From: Escarpia spicata
Lineage: Eukaryota > Annelida > Polychaeta > Sabellida > Siboglinidae
DNA: 64,000 nucleotides
Direction of reading: 5' to 3'
Assembly: GCA_963995525.1 (NCBI GenBank)
Contig: OZ023214.1
Location: forward strand, 34,450,625-34,514,624
Part shown: one piece after another, positions 1-11,905 of the stretch
Layout of the letters: every line of letters begins with the position of its first letter
How positions within the stretch are numbered: the stretch's first letter is position 1
Made by a program: the position numbers and the translations under genes
Notes under the pieces: generated by a model
Told to the model about the DNA's origin: nothing
The model's input: only the letters and a program-made list of their open reading frames with translations
Database searches by the model: none

Positions 1-1079
1 CTATGTCATGTCGGTCAAATTATATTACAGTATGTATTATATTATTAGAAGGCAACACGTTTTTCTAAAACTTCATTAAAGTTAAATAACACGAAATATG
101 CATATATACTGCAGTTCGTAAATAAAATTTTGATCAGGATATATTTTGTAGAAGTTAGTATAATATGTATGTTGTAATGATATAAAAGTGTGGGATTATG
201 TGTTTGTATTATTAAAGTGGTTTGTATTAAATATGCAATAATAAACACAATCTTTTTACTCTGGTTAGATTTCGCAAAGCTTGCTAATTCAGATATTTCG
301 AAGGTCAAAACAATAAATATAGTATTTTGTGTGCAAGACTGTCAGGTATCAGGCAGGTTGTTGAAGCAAGTGTACAAACAACACAGTGAGATGTCAACAT
401 TTGTCCATGTGAAGGAGTGACAAGTTTACGTGCTACAAAGTCAGCTATGACCGGAAGCCAAGTGGGACATTTAATTGAAATGGGTGCGTGACATTCGTCA
501 CTGTCTTCCAATGATCTAGCACCGGCAATGAACCAATACTTATCTTCCCCGGTAAACACTAAACTGAAGTATCTATTTTTAAGTATTATGTCGTTAAGAG
601 CTCCTCTGATATTACAGGAATGTGACAACAAGAGCATTTTGATTAATTCCCTGTAATTGTGCTAATGAGGATCTGTCGTTTCCGGCGAGTTGCTTAGAAG
701 CGATGTCTTTATTTGTATTTACGATATCACGGCCATTTGAATAATGGTGGACGAACAACGTAATACAAATTACAATTGTATCTGCTTCAACCTATACAAT
801 ATGCTTGAGTAAATATATTGTGAATTTCTATTTCTTTATATTTCTAACATTTATTTCGCTGAATTTACATATAAAATTGAATCATAAGGGTACATGATAA
901 ACTTAAACAACAAAGAAATGATGGAAATACTGGTCTTGGCTGCTGTTTAATTACTGTCATCAAAGAATGCAAACAAATCCTAGAGATGTTATGTATAATG
1001 CTTTGTTGCAACAACCTTCTAGTGGTCTCCCCTATCAGTACTTACTCTTGAAGTTAGGAAGCTGATGCCGTCAACAAAT
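1..1079. other. No recognised gene
   Basis: AT-rich sequence without a recognisable gene or repeat family. A minus-strand open stretch at about 440-616 lies between a possible acceptor (TAATATCAG) and a possible donor (CACGTAAAC) and could be an orphan exon. Its translation matches no family I know, so it is not called. Confidence 0.4.
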
Positions 1080-1283
1080 CTACAGCCAAACCGCCAACAT
1101 GATGATGGTGAACCTGCGCCTGGCATCGCGCCCTCTTTAGGGCGGCGGATACATCATTCGAAGGCAAAGGTGTAACCATCCTGCAGATAAACGTTGAAGG
1201 CCTTACCTACGCCAAGCTCAACATTATTGAACACCTAGCCTATAATAACAAGGTAATCGCAATCCTGCTTCAGGAAACACATT
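1080..1283 (+). pseudogene. LINE-C fragment: start of Jockey-type endonuclease ORF2
   Basis: From about 1163 the plus strand reads VTILQINVEGLT and then ends in ILLQETH. These are the opening blocks of the apurinic/apyrimidinic-type endonuclease of Jockey-like non-LTR retrotransposons, with the catalytic glutamate in QETH. The frame stops matching at ACATT (1279-1283), where an antisense CR1 element begins. The continuation of the same endonuclease is at 5515-6410, so this is the left half of one LINE interrupted by a later insertion. There is no full ORF and no start codon in context. Confidence 0.7.
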
Positions 1284-1300
1284 TAACAAGATTTAACAAG
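1281..1300 (-). repeat. 3' terminal 10-bp direct repeat of CR1-A
   Basis: ATTTAACAAG occurs twice in tandem (read as CTTGTTAAAT on the element strand). The same doublet ends the second CR1 copy at 57545, and a degraded version lies at about 14565. Short tandem repeats at the 3' end instead of poly(A) are typical of CR1 elements. The first bases overlap the target duplication. Confidence 0.75.
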
Positions 1301-1379
1301 ATTGCCACCCAGAGAATTAACTCTAGGTGGCAGGTGGACAAGGAAGCCCTTTGGCTTATCGAGAGACCGACCCTTTTAT

Positions 1380-4275
1380 CTATGTGTATCCCGCCCGTCT
1401 GAGGTATGTGTCGATTTTATTTTTAAACATATTCACGCTACTAGCACCCACACAATCAGCAGATAATCTGTTCCATTCATTTACAGTCCTTTGTGAAAAT
1501 GAAAACTTTCTTATATCCAATCTACTCTGCTCATTTGCTAATGCAAGTTCATGTCCTCTAGTCCTTCTATCTTTCTTAACTGAGAAAAACATATTTCTAT
1601 GAATATTTTCATAACCCTTCAATATTTTAAACACTTCTATCTGATCTCCTCTCAATCTCCTGGTCTCTAGTGTTGTTAAACCGCATTTTTTAGGCTTATT
1701 TCGTAACTAAGATCCCTCAGATTTGGTATCATTTTAGTTGCTCTCCTCTGCACTCTTTCTAGAATATCTATGTCCTTCCTGCGATATGGCATCCACGCTT
1801 AAATACAATATTCTAAATGAGGCCTAACTATTGTTTTGTACAGCGGTATTATTAGCTCTTTTTCCTTATACGTTATGTTTCGCCTAATTAATCCAATGAT
1901 TTGATTTCCCTTTGAAGCTGCAATTCCGCACTGCTCTGAAATCTTCATATCAGCACTAATGGTTAACCCTAAGTCCTTTTCTTTTACAGTAGTACTTAGT
2001 ACAGTACCCCCCATTGTATATTCTACTTCTTCCTTCCCATGTCCTGTGTGGAGGCATTTACATTTCCCAAAATGAACAGCATTTGCCACTTTTCAGACCA
2101 TTTGATCAACCTGTCAAGATCATCTTGTAAATGCTGTCTATCTCCATCACTTTTAATCCTTCTAAACACTTTTGTATCATCTGCAAATTTCAACACCTTG
2201 CTTGTTATTTCATCATCCAAATCGTTGATATATATTAAGAATAATATAGGACCTAATACTGATCCCTGTGGTACCCCACTCAATACCGATTTCCAGTTTG
2301 AAGCCTCCCCATCAACTACTACACGTTGTCTTCTGTCAATCAGCCATTGTTCTATCCAGTTTACTATACCTTTTCCTATGCCATGGGCCTTTAGCTTAAG
2401 CAGTAATCTTTGATGTGGTACTTCGTCAAAAGCTTTTTGAAAATCTAAGTAGACGATATCTACTGGTGATCCCTCATCTACCCACTTATTGATGTCTTCC
2501 AAAAAACATAACATATTTGTTAAGCATGACTTCGCTTTAAAAAAACCATGTTGAGATGGGTTTATCAAGTTTTGTTTAACAAGAAAATCCACCATGTGAT
2601 CTTTAATTAGTCTTTCTAATAATTTACAAATCACTGATGTTAAACTCACTGGTCTATAGTTCTCTGACTTGTTTCTCGAACCTTTTTTGAATAACGGTAT
2701 AATGTTTGCTTCTTTCCATTCTAAAGGAACCACTCCCTCTTCTAATGACAAGTTGAAAACTGTTGCAAGTGGTATGCTAATTTGTTCTACAATTTCCAAT
2801 AGTAGTTTGGGTGGAATACCATCCACTCCAGGTGATTTATTATCCTTCATAGCCCTTATTTTCTTAGCTACCATTTCCGGGATTACAATTAATTGTCCTA
2901 AATAGTCTGATTCTGCCCCCTTGAACTTAGCCTCTGGTATTGGCAGTGAACTAATATCTTCCCTGGTAAACACTGAAGTAAAGTACTCATTCAGGTCTTC
3001 TGCCATTATGAATCCCTCTGATATTATATTTCCAGCACTATCTTCTAGAGGACCGACCTTATCTTGAACTTTCCTTTTGCTTCGAACATACGCATAAAAA
3101 CTCTTGCTGTCATGTTTTATATTACTAGCTAATTGTTGTTCATAGCTTCTCTTTGAATTTTGAATTTCAGCTGTAGCTTGGTTAAGTGCTTCTTTATAAC
3201 TGTTGTAGTCTTCATCATTTCCAGTACATCTATATGACTTCCACATCATTTGTTTATACTTAATTTTTCTAATGGCTTCTTTCGATTAGTGTTTCTTTTT
3301 GGACCGTTTTCCTTATTTTTTGAAGGGTACAAATTTATCGACTATGCACTTAATTTCACTCTTTAATATATTCCAGCATTCTGTTGCCGTCTTATTTTTC
3401 AGTGTCTTATTCCAGTCTATCTTTGCTAAATATTTCCTCATGTCCTTACACCTTCCTTTGTGGAAATTTCTCCTATACTGCTTTTTACTAATCATTTCTG
3501 ATTTTAATTTGATGGTAAAATGTATCTGGTTGTGATCGCTACTCCCCAGTGGCTCACATATCTTGACATTGTCAACTAATTCATTCTGTGAGGACAAAAC
3601 TATGTCTAACACATTTTCATCCCTGGTTGGTTCTAGCACATGTTGAGAAAGGAATGTATCTTAAACTAAAACTAAAAACTTGTGGTCCTCTCTCCCCATA
3701 CTCTGTAGAGATTTCCATTGTATATGCCCATGGTTAAAATCCCCCATAATAATACAGTCCCGTTTGCTTACTTCCCTTATAGCATTTTGTATTTTTTCAT
3801 TCTCTTGTATGCTTATGTTTGGACTTCGATAAACTAACCCAACTGTTAACGTTGAGTTTCCTGTATATATGTTACACCAAACAGCTTCTTCGCAATCTGC
3901 TTCTCTTTCTAATTTTATTTCATAAGCCTGAATAGATTCTTTAATATATAAAATAACTCCACCTCCCTTTCTTCCTATTCTATCTTTTCTAAAGATTACA
4001 TATCCTGTCAGTCCTAATTCAGCATCTGATATATCGATGGTGGTCCAGGATTCAGTTATACCTATTATATGAGGGTCAATATCTTCTACCATAATGTTTA
4101 GTTCATTTCTTTTGTTTACTATACTCCTTGCATTTAAACAAACACATTTATATCCAGCTTCAGAAGAGTTTTCCAGACTGTTATTTGCTGATTTATTTGT
4201 GCTGTCTTTATCTATGCCTCCATTTTCAGGCTTTTCTGTGAGTCCCCCCTGCGAATCTAGTTTAAATAGATGCAA
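1380..4275 (-). pseudogene. CR1-A ORF2: endonuclease and reverse transcriptase, broken
   Basis: The endonuclease comes first, with LNARSIVNK, ITESW, VYRSPN, MGDFN and GSSDHNQIHF, covering the catalytic Asn, Glu, Asp and the SDH triad. The reverse transcriptase follows, with DNKSPGVDGIP, WKEANIIPLFKKGS, NYRPVSL, YLDFQKAFDEVPH, GVPQGSVLGPILF and the catalytic FADD box. The carboxy end is a LINE-typical tail ending RRAGYT at 1380. Breaks: in-frame TAA at 3661-3663, a further TAA at 3313-3315 and another stop shortly after, a one-base deletion near 2085 just after the RT core, and more shifts in the tail. The longest intact stretch is 408 codons (3249-2023), covering the RT domain. Confidence 0.9.
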
Positions 4276-5481
4276 CCTGTCCCACTGTCAACAGATTGCA
4301 GCAGATTCTCTGAGAAAACTGCTGCCCCCTTTCCACTAAGATGGAGGCCATCTCTCATGTACATATCTTCCCTCCCAACAAAGTATCCCCATAAATCTGT
4401 GAATCCCACCCCCTCTTCTTCACACATCTACTCAGCTAGTGCATTGATCGCCATCCTCTTGCAGTTTCTATACGTTGCCCCCCTTCCTCCCATTACTGGC
4501 AAAATTCCTGACAAAATAACCTGTTCGACTCTCGTCTTCTTTAGCTTCCTCACTAACTGTCTATACTTCTGTACTATCGCAGTTGTTCCCACCCTGTCTG
4601 CATTATTTGTTCCTACATGTACCAGTATAGACCCCCCCCCCCTTGCCATGTCCCAATACCTTCTCTACCCTGTCAGTTACATGTTCAATCCTAGCCCCCG
4701 GTAAACAAACAACGACGTCCTTCCCCTCGCTCAGTGTCTTGTCCGTCTTTCTCATAATGGAGTCACCCATAAACACCCTCTCTTTCCTCATTGCCCCCAC
4801 AATCACTGCCTTAGAATAGCTCCTTCTTTGGTTTGCATCTGTCTGGTTGTTGTCTTTCCCCCTTGTCGTCTTCTCTCCTGTCACATTCTCTTCCGATCCA
4901 TTCTTTCCTGTCGCTTTTTCTCTTGTCACCTTTCCTCCTGTCAGCGTCCCTTTTATCGACTTCTCTTCTATCACATTTACTCTCACTTCCTTTCGTCCCT
5001 TCTTCTTTCGTCCCATCTCATTTTCCTCTCTCCTCTCCCGTTCCATCTTCCCTCCCTCCTTCTCTACGGTCACTTTCTTCCCTGTCACCTTCACGCTTGT
5101 CACGTTTTCTGTTGTCGATTTTCCAATTTCTTCCCCTCCAGTCACCTTCCCTCCTCTCAATCTCCTTTCCTCAGTTTTATTGCCACTGCTATTCTCCTTC
5201 AGTCTTGCAGTATTCTCGCCTCTCTCCCTGTCGTCTCTCTCCATTCGACCTGCCTCCTTGCTAATTCCCATCTCCATTCCCTTCACAATATCTGTCAACC
5301 TAACTATCTCCTTCTGCAGACACTCCACCTTCCAACATCCAATGCACTGAAAGGTGAATCCTTTCTCCATGGTTTCTGCCCATGACTTTCCACACCCGGA
5401 CAATGCAAAATCTACCCAGCTGTGGCAGTGATCGCACACCAAGTGTCGCTTTGCCTTGACTTGCCGCTTGCAAGGCGCCAT
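4257..5481 (-). pseudogene. CR1-A ORF1: PHD-like zinc segment plus SGNH esterase, broken
   Basis: The ORF starts MAPCKRQVK. Residues 16-49 hold a C-x2-C-H...C...C-x2-C cluster like the PHD-type zinc fingers of CR1 ORF1 proteins. A long Lys/Glu/Thr-rich low-complexity linker follows (about 75-230). The C-terminal half is an esterase of the SGNH fold: block I at GDSIMR, block III at VGTNN, and the catalytic D-x-x-H in RDGLHLSGKG. These blocks are now in pieces. An 11-C run (4632-4642) shifts frame between blocks I and III, and an in-frame TAG follows the segment ending INALAE. The last codons overlap the ORF2 start at 4275 by 19 bases. The esterase is a known feature of CR1/L2 ORF1 proteins; its role in retrotransposition is not settled. 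Confidence 0.85.
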
Positions 5482-5514
5482 ATCCCGATCAGAATTTATT
5501 TAATAACTTAACTA

Positions 5515-6410
5515 ACATTGCGAACCAACAGTCAACCAAACATAACAGGCTTCGAACTAACCTCCGTCAATGCAGACACTGAATGGTCGCTCGTATCCCT
5601 GTCACCATCTCAGTCACAAACTGAATGGCACGTCGTAAAAGTACAAAGTATCAACATTGTTGACGTGTACAAACTGCCACCAACGAAATTGCAAACAACA
5701 ACTCTTGCTAATGTCAGCTCGCCCTGCATATACGCAGGTGATTTCAACTATCAACATGTCGAATGGGGTTACAGACACAACAACAACGACGTTGAAAGGC
5801 TGGCAGACTGGGCATCTGTCAATGATCTGACCTTACTACAAAACCGGAAGGAACCAGACTCCTTTCACTCCGGCTGCTGGAACACAACATCGAATCCAGA
5901 CCTTGCGTTCGTTTGTCAAATCAGAGAAGAACCGCTACCAGAAAGACGTATCCTAGGAAAGTTCCCACGGTCACAGCATCGACCCTCACTCATCTCATCA
6001 TCATTCTTGGTGGCGCCAACAGAAAGCAAACCAACAAAGAGATGGAACTTTCGGGAGAAACAATGAAAGACTTGTTTGCAACAGACACAGACTTGAGCAC
6101 CAAGTCTCTGCTGCCACCACCGGTCTGCAATAATATAGACGATGCTTATAAAGCATACTGCGACATGTTAACAAACGCAGCAAAGCGAAACATCCCTCAA
6201 GGCTGCCGAAAGCATTATATATCATGCTGGGATAATGAATTCAAGAACTTTACGATGAACACATGTCAAATTCAAGAACAAATACACATGGGACAGACAC
6301 CGCCCTGCTCCAGTGCCTGGACGAAAAACATAAGACCCGCAGGGCAGAGACTGTGGATATCCTATTCTGGATATCTGCGAATCTCGGAATGACGCTGCTG
6401 GACACCAGGT
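5515..6410 (+). pseudogene. LINE-C continuation: Jockey-type endonuclease and linker
   Basis: After the right ACATT (5515-5519) the plus strand resumes the endonuclease begun at 1163. Blocks seen are INIVDVYKLPP, PCIYAGDFNYQHVEWGY (catalytic Asp and Asn), DSFHSGCWNTTSNPDLAF and FPRSQHRPSL with the terminal SxH. The frame then shifts near 5910 and continues into the inter-domain linker, with AAKRNIP, CRKHYISCWDNE and LLQCLDEKHKTRRAE. The reverse transcriptase is absent: the element ends near 6400 where another decayed gene begins. It is a dead fragment truncated at both ends. Confidence 0.82.
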
Positions 6411-6414
6411 CAAG

Positions 6415-7846
6415 ATGTGGTTAATAGGTGCAGTAAGTGATTTCCATGCCGCCGATGCGAGGTATCATGACGAATGCAGGACGAATTTTATGGCGACTCG
6501 TTCTGTCTCAGCCGCAGCACACACCAGCAAACAGACTCAGGAAATTAAACCGGCGATCGGTTCTACCATTTCATCAATGAAAGCTGATATGTCACGTATA
6601 TGGAACTTGCTGGAAGTGCATAAAATGTATCAGAATAATGGTGGAAATCTTTACTCTCGCCGAACGATGTCAAGAGTATCCGATAAACAAGACTACACAC
6701 TTCCAGGAGCTCTGATAGGAAACATTATAACAAATTGTATCACCAACCAACCAACAAAACTCCAAATCGTTTTGGGAGTGCTGCACAGTCGGACGAATCG
6801 GATAAACAAGATGAATGACTATCGTGTGAGTTGTCCATACGATGAAGTACAGCGGTTCAAGGCATCGCCAGCAAAGGCTGCAACTGTACGCGCCAACGTT
6901 AGAGGGACCGCGGATGCAGGGAGTGGACTTGTTCAGGTTGTCGCTGATAACATTGACGCAAGCATTTCATCGCAGAACGTACTATCAACACATTATCTTG
7001 CAGTACTGCTAACTGTAAAATATATGTCTGACGCACATCAGAAAGAAACCACCACCAGGAATCTGACTCGTGACGAAATGAAGACACCTGTGGCTGAAGA
7101 CATTGTACGTCACAGGTACAAAAGACTAAGGAAACCTGAAATGCCCGTTCAGGAAATCAAGCGTGCAGTGCTACGTCTACGTGTACTGGCTCAACAGGTA
7201 GTGCGAGATCGCGACATGTGTGTTAAATATGAGCAGAGTTTGCTAGCTTCAATACCGAGCTCTGCAAAGAAACCGAACAAAATATCTAGCTTGCAACGAG
7301 GGCCATTTATACGCCACTCATAGACATGGATCCTGCTGATCCCGTCACAGTGCCGAAAGCAATGGAGGAGGGAAAACGTTTGACACAAGAGTGTAAACAG
7401 ACCGTTACGATCTTCACAAATGAAGAGCAGCTCTACCGAGGGTTTATCGCTGCGTGTTATGGTAGCAAGCCAACAAACAGCATGTCAGATGTTCGCAGAG
7501 ACGTGTGGGCTACAAAGATGGGGAAGCCAAAGGTCACACCAACGCCACACCTGAAGGTTATGTCACCTACCACCGAAGACTTTGAACTAAACGTGCGACG
7601 CGCTCATATTCAGACGGCAATATGGAAGTCAGCAGTCAAATCGGAACCACCGACTTTGGATCCAACAAAATATGGCTGGGCACGCGATAAGGCATCGAGG
7701 TCACTAATTCAAGTTATGTTGCCGCCCGATGTCGCCCTCTTCGGACAAGCCGTGCTACACAGTGCAATGTCGGTGTACATTAGCCAAATTACCATGCACA
7801 GTTTGATATGCTTGTCGGAAAAAAATGAGCTGCGGGAATGAACAAA
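6415..7846 (+). pseudogene. Decayed repetitive-family protein with Cys-rich C-terminus
   Basis: Two adjacent open stretches (6415-7323 and 7326-7841) read as one protein split by a TAG. Landmarks are FHAADARYHDECRTNF near the start, GLVQVVADNIDASISSQN about residue 168, FTNEEQLYR early in the second stretch, and the run from RRDVWATKMGK to LDPTKYGWARD. I recall this order of motifs from large uncharacterised proteins that are highly multicopy in cnidarian, mollusc and echinoderm genomes and end in a TSO1/tesmin-like cysteine cluster. The cluster is present here in another frame at 7744-7835 (PCYTVQCRCTLAKLPC), with a stop inside it. The central part after QLYR is deleted. The family is probably spread by transposons; its function is unknown. 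Confidence 0.6.
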
Positions 7847-8159
7847 CACGGCCAGCTGCAGCATTTGCCTGTGACGACAACTCCGGTGATTATAAGTAAG
7901 GTAACTGGTCAGAGCTAATATGCATATTCATAGGACAAATTTGCATACTATGATTTGTTCATTAATGTAATAATAACAAGAGACCATGAAAACATTCGCT
8001 TGGACACCTTATTTAGATTATTTGGGATGTTTACAATTCGATATATTCAGGAAAACAGTATTTATTCTACTGGCGATGACTAATTTGCATATTAATGGGT
8101 TTATACAAAAACGCCCAAGGGTGCCTGGGTGGCATCCGAAGGATTGTTGACCTAGAGGT
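7847..8159. other. AT-rich spacer
   Basis: No coding sequence or recognisable repeat. TTTGCATA-type octamers recur (7925, 7951, 8091) but without clear structure. Confidence 0.4.
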
Positions 8160-8375
8160 GTAGAAGGTCACGAAAATTAAAAAACATCGTGCGGACCCTA
8201 ATGCACGCTTCACTGCTAACGCCCGGACTAGTACTCATTCATACAGCTGCGTGATGTGGAGCAACGAAAACTAGGTTCAAGAAGGCAGCAAAAGTATTCG
8301 AACCCAGAATCATTAGATTTAAAGACGGAAGCTCTAAACACTGAGCCACTGCGCTCCACAAATGTACATGCGTAC
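8160..8375 (-). repeat. SINE remnant, tRNA-type head
   Basis: Read on the minus strand, 8368-8340 is TGTGGAGCGCAGTGGCTCAG followed by a TTTAGAGC stretch, the A-box side of the tRNA-derived SINE seen at 57305 and 35665. The GCAGCTGTATGAAT body block lies at about 8230-8260. It is diverged and lacks the GCGCTTTGAG tail. Confidence 0.6.
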
Positions 8376-8749
8376 ATAAGTATATTAGTTGTTTACCATT
8401 TGAAGGAGCAGCAGCTAGCCTCGAACACCTGTCCTCAATTTAGTTTAACGTTCAAGTCACCCTAGTTCCCCAATATCACCACAATAACTGCTTATGTCTA
8501 AATTGGTCCACGCAGAAGGCCTCTTCAGCAGATGTGAAGATTACATGTAGAGACGAGCAGGTCTAGCACATATGCTTCACACCAGCCAACCAAAGCACAC
8601 GATCTTTAGATTGGAGCGACAACACAACACGTGAACACAAAACGGGATGAAGGTCATTCTTGTGAGTAAAGAACCCAATCAGACAGTATTATAAAACAGT
8701 CCGCCGTTAATGTCGTAACTGTATATAATTTGAGTGTTCGTATTCGTCT
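8376..8749. other. No recognised feature
   Basis: Unremarkable mixed-composition sequence between a SINE remnant and a CR1 remnant. Confidence 0.4.
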
Positions 8750-9065
8750 TTGAGGTGGCACTTCGTTGAAAACGTTTTAAAAATATTCATATTTGATGTA
8801 CCACATTTTAAATAGTGATATACGGGTTGCTTCTTTCCATTCAAAACGAGCCACTCCCTCTTTTAATGCCAAGTTGTAAACTAATATTAGCGGTACGCCA
8901 ATTTGTGCAACAGTTTCCAATAGTAGTCTTGGTGGAATCCCATCCACCCTCGGTGATTTAATGGTTTTACTTTCTTAGATACTATTTACAAATACCAGTT
9001 ACAACGAATTGCCTTAATGGTCTGATATAGCCTCTTGGAACATAGCGTATGGTACTGGTAATATA
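8750..9065 (-). mobile_element. Old CR1 fragment (RT region)
   Basis: It aligns by eye with CR1-A 2400-2960. Shared blocks include GGTTGCTTCTTTCCATTC, CCACTCCCTCTT, TTTCCAATAGTAGT and GGTGGAAT, in the same orientation, with many substitutions and small indels. The 8755 end matches CR1-A around 2413 with an internal deletion. It is much older than the two good CR1 copies. Confidence 0.75.
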
Positions 9066-9391
9066 CTAACATAGTCGCTATTTGTATTATACCCGTAATA
9101 GTCCAGCTGAAAACACAATACAGTGCAGGCGAATTGCAAAAAAATACACTTTAGGTCTGTATTGAATTGTTACGCACACTTGTCTTTGAAGTAAAGTACA
9201 CAGACGTCAACTCTTATTACGCTGACGTAACATTCATCCTTACAAGTGTCACTTCAAGTTGTCACGCCTGGTACATGAAGGTAACGCAAGCTGTGAGTCG
9301 CACAAGAATGGACCCAATTGCGTTCGCACCATAGGCGCTCGTGCTTTAAAACGTAAATGTCTGACTCATTGACATAACCAAAGGTTGACAT

Positions 9392-9396
<5 letters not shown>
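9066..9396. other. No recognised feature
   Basis: No gene or repeat family recognised. Confidence 0.4.
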
Positions 9397-9442
<46 letters not shown>

Positions 9443-9568
9443 TATATATATATATAACATACAACGTATATATTATATAAAATATAATATAATATAACAA
9501 TATATAATATAGCATTGTATTACATATGTATACGTAACATATAACATATATTATATATAATATAATAA

Positions 9569-9599
<31 letters not shown>

Positions 9600-9600
9600 A
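9397..9600. repeat. (TA)n microsatellite with CA interruption
   Basis: Alternating TA runs with a short (CA) block at 9428-9442 and degenerate ATAT(A/G) sequence to 9600. Reading frames through it are low-complexity artefacts. Confidence 0.9.
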
Positions 9601-9925
9601 TGTTGTATGTTCTCCTTCAACAGCCAGTCTGACACATCATACTCTTATATTCAAATGCGAATATCTACATAGTATTATAATTGGTTGATAATCATTGTTA
9701 ATAAAGACGTCTTATTTAGGACACGTTAGTAAATGTGCCGGTTTTCTATATCATGTCTACCAAATTCTAATACCCGCGTTGCGTTAAAGACAACACTTCA
9801 TCGCAAAGAAATAACCATTGAATTCGACTCAGACGTGTTAACATAAAGTAACGTTATACTACGTTTATCGAGAAAATACAGTGGTTTCCTACATTCACTT
9901 GTAATGGGCTACGGCGTGTGTTTAT
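9601..9925. other. No recognised feature
   Basis: Spacer between a microsatellite and a fold-back element. Probably intron of the cysteine-rich gene that resumes at 10244. Confidence 0.35.
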
Positions 9926-10163
<238 letters not shown>

Positions 10164-10243
10164 ATATATATATATATGTATATATATAGATATATATATA
10201 CATACATTTATATCTATATTGTATACACTGTTTTGTATTGCAG

Positions 10244-10552
10244 GTCGTGTGTTTTCTGCTGACTCTGGTTTGGGGCGTGCAGTGCTCAAAATATCGTACA
10301 CGCATACCGCTGAGACGTTCTGAAGATAAAATGATATCGTGTTCAGAATGCAATGGTATTTGCAAATCATATTGTGCGAAGGAATTCTTTAAATGCTTCC
10401 AGAAAAACGGATGCTACAAGAAAAATAACAAAGACAGTGTTCAGCTGTGCAACGATCTGTTCAGAACATGCAGGAAGAGGTGCGCTGAAGACTTCTATTC
10501 CATGAAATTCCAAAAATGGACAAAGCAATACGTTTGGTCGCTTGACATTTAA
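10244..10552 (+). CDS. Small cysteine-rich secreted protein, last exon (copy 1)
   Basis: The exon opens after a good acceptor (TTTTGTATTGCAG) and codes for 102 residues to TAA. The first 13 or so residues (VVCFLLTLVWGVQ) are the hydrophobic half of a signal peptide whose start must lie on an upstream exon I cannot place. The mature part has nine cysteines at exon residues 33, 36, 40, 44, 51, 57, 69, 76 and 80. The core is C-x3-C-x6-C-x5-C-x11-C-x6-C-x3-C, palindromic in spacing. It is basic and followed by a Trp-rich tail. AATAAA at 10798 gives a 3' UTR of about 250 bases. A paralogue lies at 56594. The family is not recognised; a helical disulfide hairpin is plausible. Secreted enzyme inhibitor, defence peptide or toxin-like roles are all possible and none is shown. 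Confidence 0.65.
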   Translation, partial: VVCFLLTLVWGVQCSKYRTRIPLRRSEDKMISCSECNGICKSYCAKEFFKCFQKNGCYKKNNKDSVQLCNDLFRTCRKRCAEDFYSMKFQKWTKQYVWSLDI

Positions 10553-10846
10553 GTGTTTTTTTTAATCAAATTCTTATCAACTCTAGTGTAATTGTACACC
10601 AGCGTGATGTTTTATTTTGAGATAGTGAATAAGCCTTGGTAATGATGTACGATAATATATGACCGTGTGACGACCCACGCTTCAATTAAGTTTCGCTAAT
10701 CGTTGGCAGTCTCTTCGATACAGTTTTAATGGTAACCACATTATATTGATTGTTATTAATTTACTGCATAACATTTGGTCATTGAACCATGACTAGGAAT
10801 AAAATTAAAATTAAAATTTGACTATTTTCTTATTATACAATTTCGG
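10553..10846 (+). other. Probable 3' UTR with AATAAA at 10798
   Basis: Non-coding AT-rich sequence follows the stop codon of the cysteine-rich exon. The only canonical polyadenylation hexamer within 300 bases is AATAAA at 10798-10803, next to an A-rich stretch. Confidence 0.45.
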
Positions 10847-10990
10847 ATACACAAACACACACAAACACACACAAACACACACAAACACACACAAACACAC
10901 ACAAACACACACAAACACACACAAACACACACAAGCACACACAAACACACACAAACACACACAAACACACACAAACACGCGCACACACAC
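10847..10990. repeat. (ACAAACAC)n microsatellite
   Basis: About sixteen copies of the octamer ACACAAAC with one A-to-G change (about 10934) and a GC-containing end near 10978. Confidence 0.95.
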
Positions 10991-11146
10991 TTATGAAGTT
11001 GTTTAAATGCAGTTGCAAATCGTAGTAAATGTTGATAATTTATGACAACAATTAACACGTGCAGTGTCTCCCCCAGTGTCTCCCCTTAAGAGGTTGTGTG
11101 AAATTCCAATAATGTGTTTATTCATTAATACGCAATAACACTACAA
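10991..11146. other. Spacer between microsatellites
   Basis: Short unique sequence with a near-duplicate CAGTGTCTCCCC motif at about 11062 and 11077. Confidence 0.4.
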
Positions 11147-11570
<424 letters not shown>

Positions 11571-11799
11571 GAAACACACATGCCCTCGCGATCGCTTGCG
11601 CGCGTGCGTGTCTGTTTTGTGATAGTAACGAATTTGTCGCACAAGTGTCCTCACTCACGTGGCTGCAGGGACTTGTTCGATAAGACAACACCACTTAGTG
11701 TGGTGAATGATGGTCGGTTGTAGAAATGTTGACAATTAAATTACTCTTTATTTCTGAAGAGAAACATTAATGCAACCTATAAGTGTTAAGTATTGGAAG

Positions 11800-11905
11800 A
11801 ATGTATGCTTTACACTTTACTCTCTGGCAGACCTGTTCAAACCAACATCATCTCGACTTCTCTGAGGAGCAGTGAAAAACCATCAGAAAAAAACAAATGT
11901 GCATG
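11800..11905 (-). repeat. SINE 3' fragment
   Basis: Minus-strand match to the SINE body and tail: CTTTACACTTTACTC, TGGCAGACCTGTTCAA, CATCTCGACTTCT. The same blocks occur at 39425-39480 and 63655-63720. The tRNA-like head is missing. Confidence 0.65.

Larger units (their letters stand above)
1284..5514 (-). mobile_element. CR1 non-LTR retrotransposon, near full length (CR1-A)
   Basis: A minus-strand LINE of about 4.2 kb with both ORFs recognisable. ORF1 (5481-4257) has a PHD-like zinc segment and an SGNH esterase. ORF2 (from 4275) has endonuclease and reverse transcriptase. The 3' end carries a 10-bp tandem repeat, and the element is flanked by ACATT at 1279-1283 and 5515-5519. It sits antisense inside a Jockey-type LINE. 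It is inactive: ORF1 has a frameshift at an 11-C run and a TAG, and ORF2 has at least three in-frame stops plus frameshifts. A second copy at 57546-59034 is nearly identical where they overlap, so the lineage moved recently. Confidence 0.92.

Noticed and set aside
440..616. Possible orphan exon on the minus strand
   Set aside because: Splice-like sites are present but weak and the peptide matches nothing I know.
4828..5385. Ser/Leu-rich plus-strand frames opposite CR1 ORF1
   Set aside because: Antisense of the Lys/Glu-rich ORF1 linker.
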